This document shows positions 60,676-64,000 of a DNA stretch of 64,000 nt, one piece after another. Position numbers and translations under genes: made by a program. Each line of letters begins with the position of its first letter. Position 1 is the stretch's first letter. The DNA comes from Anadara kagoshimensis. Lineage: Eukaryota; Mollusca; Bivalvia; Arcoida; Arcidae. The stretch spans positions 50,265,234-50,329,233 of the forward strand of contig CM037869.1 of the NCBI GenBank assembly GCA_021292105.1, given 5' to 3'. Under the pieces are notes generated by a model. The model saw only the letters and a list, made by a program, of their open reading frames with translations. It searched no databases and had not been told where the DNA came from.

Positions 60676-60886
60676 TTGACGGATCTTTGACCATGCCCAC
60701 AATGCTCTGACAAAAACCCGGCATGCTTGAATTAGACACAAGAAGAATAAAAACTCGACCAAAATTGTTTCATTTTATGAGGTCACTGGCACTAGTACGT
60801 CATCAGTTGCTGTGACGTTGCTTTGGTACCATGATGACGGCCAGATTCGGAACTCTGTGGGCGTGGCCGGCAATCCGTCAATTAAA
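60676..60886. mobile_element. MITE with AATTGACGGAT ends
   Basis: Ends AATTGACGGATCT and AATCCGTCAATT (inverted). The core includes GTGGGCGTGGCCGGC, also found in the opposite orientation near 3240. About 210 bp, non-coding. Confidence 0.65.
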
Positions 60887-61264
60887 AGATAACAGGAATA
60901 CAATATCGTCATATATACAGAATATTTTATCGCTGAAATATTGCGTGTGACCGTATGGTCAGCTTTTGTAACAAGATGGTCTGTAAGCGTATCATATTAT
61001 AATGTTGTCATTCTGTATCTTAAAATCTTATGCATGACCTAAAGAAGAATATTAAGTAAAGTTGCGATTTAGATGTCATTTGACTACCCAGTTACGATTT
61101 ACACAGGTTAGACTAAACCATTCCGTAGAATTTCTGTCGGTTGTTATTTCGACCACCAAGTTGCGATATACACAGCTCAAACGAGACCGTTTTCCGGAGA
61201 CTTTGAAACAACAAAAACTTCTAAAATTTGATTAAAAAAAGTTTTTGTATTATCCTCAGATAAA

Positions 61265-61605
61265 ATACAGGTTGGGTTGATTTGAGTAATGACGTTTAGC
61301 GTCCCAGTCAAGAATATTTTACCTATATCGAGACGTCGCCAGCTATAGGCAAAGGTGCAGACATTTTGCCTGTGCATTGCGCTGATGGCATTATACATTA
61401 GTGTTCTTAATCGTTACCAAGACACGGGACCTCGTTTAAGTTCCCATCGAAAGAACCGTTGCTTTCATTTCGCAATGCTGAGTTCTTGGCGAAAGAACAG
61501 TCAATGTCCTCTTTTAAGTCTTGGGGCAGACCTGGTCGGGGTTCGAACCCACGACCTTCCACTTACAGAGCTCACCATCTATGCCACCGAAGTGGTAAAT
61601 TTTCT
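61265..61605 (-). repeat. tRNA-derived SINE
   Basis: Same family and orientation as 59281-59630 (GTTGATTTGAGTAATGACG to the B box GGGTTCGAACCC); the head end (ACCGAAGTGG) is degraded. Confidence 0.75.
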
Positions 61606-61823
61606 ACGTGGCTGCACTGTATAAAGTTTATATTGATGGTCTTATCTGAGCTTTCTATAAAAAGAAACCTTAAGAATAATTACATTGCATGACGAATAAC
61701 AATGGCTTTTTTCAGCATCGATGCAATAAATTCTGTTTTATGTCGATTAAATTACAAAATTCTATGTTTAGTCACGAAAAATGGTTATCAATTGACAAAA
61801 TTATCAATTTCACTGAGAATATG

Positions 61824-62025
61824 TACAGACCTGTCAAAAACTTAAAACTGAGCTTACGAAACTGAGTCGAGTGGTCGAGATATGGATAGCTTAGGACCGA
61901 AAAGGCTATCGAGATATAAATAACAGCTGTCTAAAAGCTGTCAATACTAGTATATAACTAAAGAAAAGCTGCCATGAGATGTCTATTTGACACCAATTCG
62001 TTAGCTTAAAGTTACACTTAAAACA
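61824..62025. mobile_element. Degraded CAGACCTGTC-family MITE
   Basis: Left end CAGACCTGTCAAAAACTTAA is clear; the right end (GTTACACTTAAAAC) is decayed. Confidence 0.45.
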
Positions 62026-62037
62026 GCCTTTAACCCT

Positions 62038-62210
62038 TAGACTGCCAAAATCGGCCTTGGGCCGATGGTGACAAACTTTCACTGCCAAAATCGGCCTTGG
62101 GCCGATGGAGACAAACTTTCACTGCCAAAATCGGCCCAGGGCCGATGGAGACAAACTTTCACTGCCAAAATGCAAATCCAATACTGCCCTGGGCCGATAG
62201 AGAACCTGCT
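62038..62210. repeat. 40-bp tandem repeat with palindromic core
   Basis: About four units of CACTGCCAAAATCGGCCTTG followed by GGCCGATGGAGACAAACTTT; the core ATCGGCCTTGGGCCGAT is a short inverted repeat. The last unit is degenerate. Confidence 0.85.
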
Positions 62211-62724
62211 CAGTGCCAAAAGGTTTACTAAGTCAAATAATCTGTTCGTTACTTTTTCAGTTTTATAACGCTAACGTCGATGATGTTTGAATAAAATGAA
62301 TGACGTCATTGCACTGAAAATGACGTCACAATACCATAGTCTTCAATTTCCCGTACTTACAATGATTCTGACAGGTGTTCAGAGATATTATGATTGCCTT
62401 TACTAAAAGAAATTGTTTTCAATCCTATGTCATTTGAAATAATAGAATTAGGGGGGGGGGGGTGACAAAACATTTATCAAATAATCTTGGTAATATTTAG
62501 AGAGAAAAACATCAAACATCAAGAAGAAACAAGAGTTTAATTATAGTATTAATCATTCATTGCTGGCCATGTGAATTTTGATTTGAAATTGTAACTACTT
62601 GTTAGATACCCCGTGATTGAGGACTGCGGTAGCTGAGTTGTAATTAAGACCCCGGTCGACCCGACAAACACAAGTGGGAACAGTTTTTTTCCTTTTTGCA
62701 GGCCTCTGTCAATCGTTTTGGCAC

Positions 62725-62956
62725 TAGGTGTTGTGGACCGAATGGTCTTCAAATGTTTATCTGTACAAGGGCGGTTACAGACAATTAGTTTCGGCTAGCT
62801 TGTCTGTTTGTTTTGAAAAAAGACAAAAGCAGGACAGACTCATATTACAAAGGACACATAAAGGGGTATCATGGTCTTCCTGGAAACAAATAACATTTCC
62901 AGATGTGTGTCGTATCTCACATTATGCTATACTAAGATTTTTTAAAATGAAGCGCA
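62725..62956 (+). CDS. Possible internal exon of an unrecognised gene
   Basis: Open frame between a plausible acceptor (TTTTGGCACTAG at 62724) and a donor (CCAG|GTGAGG, near 62962), encoding a basic, Trp-containing stretch with LYKGGYRQLVSASLSVCF and HKGVSWSSWKQI. A stronger polypyrimidine acceptor (CCTTTTTGCAG at 62701) is not in frame for the whole exon. The KG...LVSA...KGVS...W pattern distantly recalls PC4-like DNA-binding domains, but this is weak. No partner exon is identified to 64000. Confidence 0.2.
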
Positions 62957-62965
62957 GTCCAGGTG

Positions 62966-64000
62966 AGGTGTAAAATATGCATCAAGCACTAGGTTCTAGG
63001 GTTCAATCTGTCGATATATTGGTATATTTAGCATAACCGTAAATTTTAATCATCATACCAGGCGGTGATAGGTTGTTTTTTTCAGATACTGAAACTCTGT
63101 CCTGAATTATAAATTTTAAACTAAACGTCTAAACACAATTGCACCTATATAAAAATAATGTGATATATTGATATGTTCATACTTTTAATTTGTGTCATAA
63201 ATATTTTTATTAGCATTTCTTTTATGCTGCCCAATGCCAAATACAAGTTGGGAGTTTCCTGGGTTTTTAATATTTTTTAGCGATTCCTCAGAGGACAATA
63301 TTTTGTCTTACTATCTCTGAATGCAATCTGTAAGAGTTTTGAAAAAGCCCGTCTTCGTCCGAGAAAAGGGTACACAAAAATAACGACACATACATCGTGA
63401 TTATACATGTGTATTCCAAATCGTTACTCCATTACCCGTCAGTGATTTCTTATTTAGCGTCAAGAGGAAAACTACGGATATAAAGGTCTGTTCTATTTCC
63501 TTTATTCTTCAATGAAAAGCAATAACATATTTTTTCTGTTTTCGCTTGTTTTTCATATTCATGCATAAAATGATATCAGAATGAAACACCTATTCGCAGC
63601 TGAAATTTTAAGAAAGTATTCCAACAGGCAATAAAACCATGAAACTCAACAAATCAGTATATAAAACCTTCGTAAAGTCAAATATTGGCTGATTATTATA
63701 CAAAATATTGAGTGGTTCTGTAGTCTATACACTATTTTGGAACTTTTTAATCATAAACTATAAACAGAGGAATAAGACTTTTGAATTATCATTTTGTATG
63801 GGTAATTTAACCAAGTATGCTAATTTTTGAAGTTTTAACTTGCTGCCTGCTTTTGAATTGTATTTTTCATGAAAATTCAAAAGGACCACATGGAAAGGGT
63901 CATTTATGCTTATAATGCAATGTAATGTCAATTATTCAAATTAAATTTAGGGAGAGGCACAATTAGCACAACGATATAATGTAAATAAACAGACATATCT
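62966..64000. other. Unannotated right end
   Basis: AT-rich sequence; I see no gene, tandem repeat or element ends. A G10 run lies further left, near 62451. Confidence 0.5.

Overview
The window looks like an AT-rich piece of mollusc genome, most likely bivalve. The evidence is a tandem family of intronless Mab-21/cGAS-like genes, tRNA-derived SINEs, several MITE families, short-unit satellites, a Penelope-type hammerhead motif, and a DNA transposon with a RAG1-N-terminal-like protein of the kind known from the mollusc Aplysia. No rRNA, intact tRNA gene, CRISPR array or bacterial operon was seen.

Layout. 1-1.4 kb: the first two exons (minus strand) of an unrecognised secreted protein, with a SINE-derived 73-bp tandem array in intron 1. 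1.5-6.5 kb: MITEs, a 27-bp satellite and a foldback element. 6.8-10.3 kb: a 3.4-kb DNA transposon with long inverted repeats, a 4-bp target duplication and a decayed nuclease-like gene. 10.5-57 kb: the core of the window, four copies in the same orientation of a Mab-21-domain nucleotidyltransferase gene (cGAS-like receptor, cGLR) at about 10.8, 23.7, 41.0 and 54.3 kb. They are separated by duplicated spacers of about 10-14 kb. 57-64 kb: an older, diverged spacer copy full of SINEs and MITEs, with one possible exon near 62.7 kb.

The four cGLR copies are at different stages of survival. Copy 1 has lost its first codons and has a stop and a frameshift. Copy 2 has one stop and one frameshift. Copy 3 is open but split by a 4.7-kb RAG1-N-terminal/Chapaev-like transposon. 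Copy 4 is intact (631 residues) with GS, D-x-D and a third Asp in place. Each copy is preceded by a promoter region with alternating-orientation pairs of AGGTCA half-sites spaced by 7 bp, beside a TATA-like stretch.

The spacers carry a 38-bp satellite (about 11 to 35 units per array), a hairpin MITE, a decayed coiled-coil gene with a duplicated last exon, and three copies of a hammerhead-ribozyme-like motif. The picture is a young, actively rearranging innate-sensor cluster that expands by segmental duplication and is eroded by mutation and transposons. All functional statements rest on motif recognition by eye; no database search was run.
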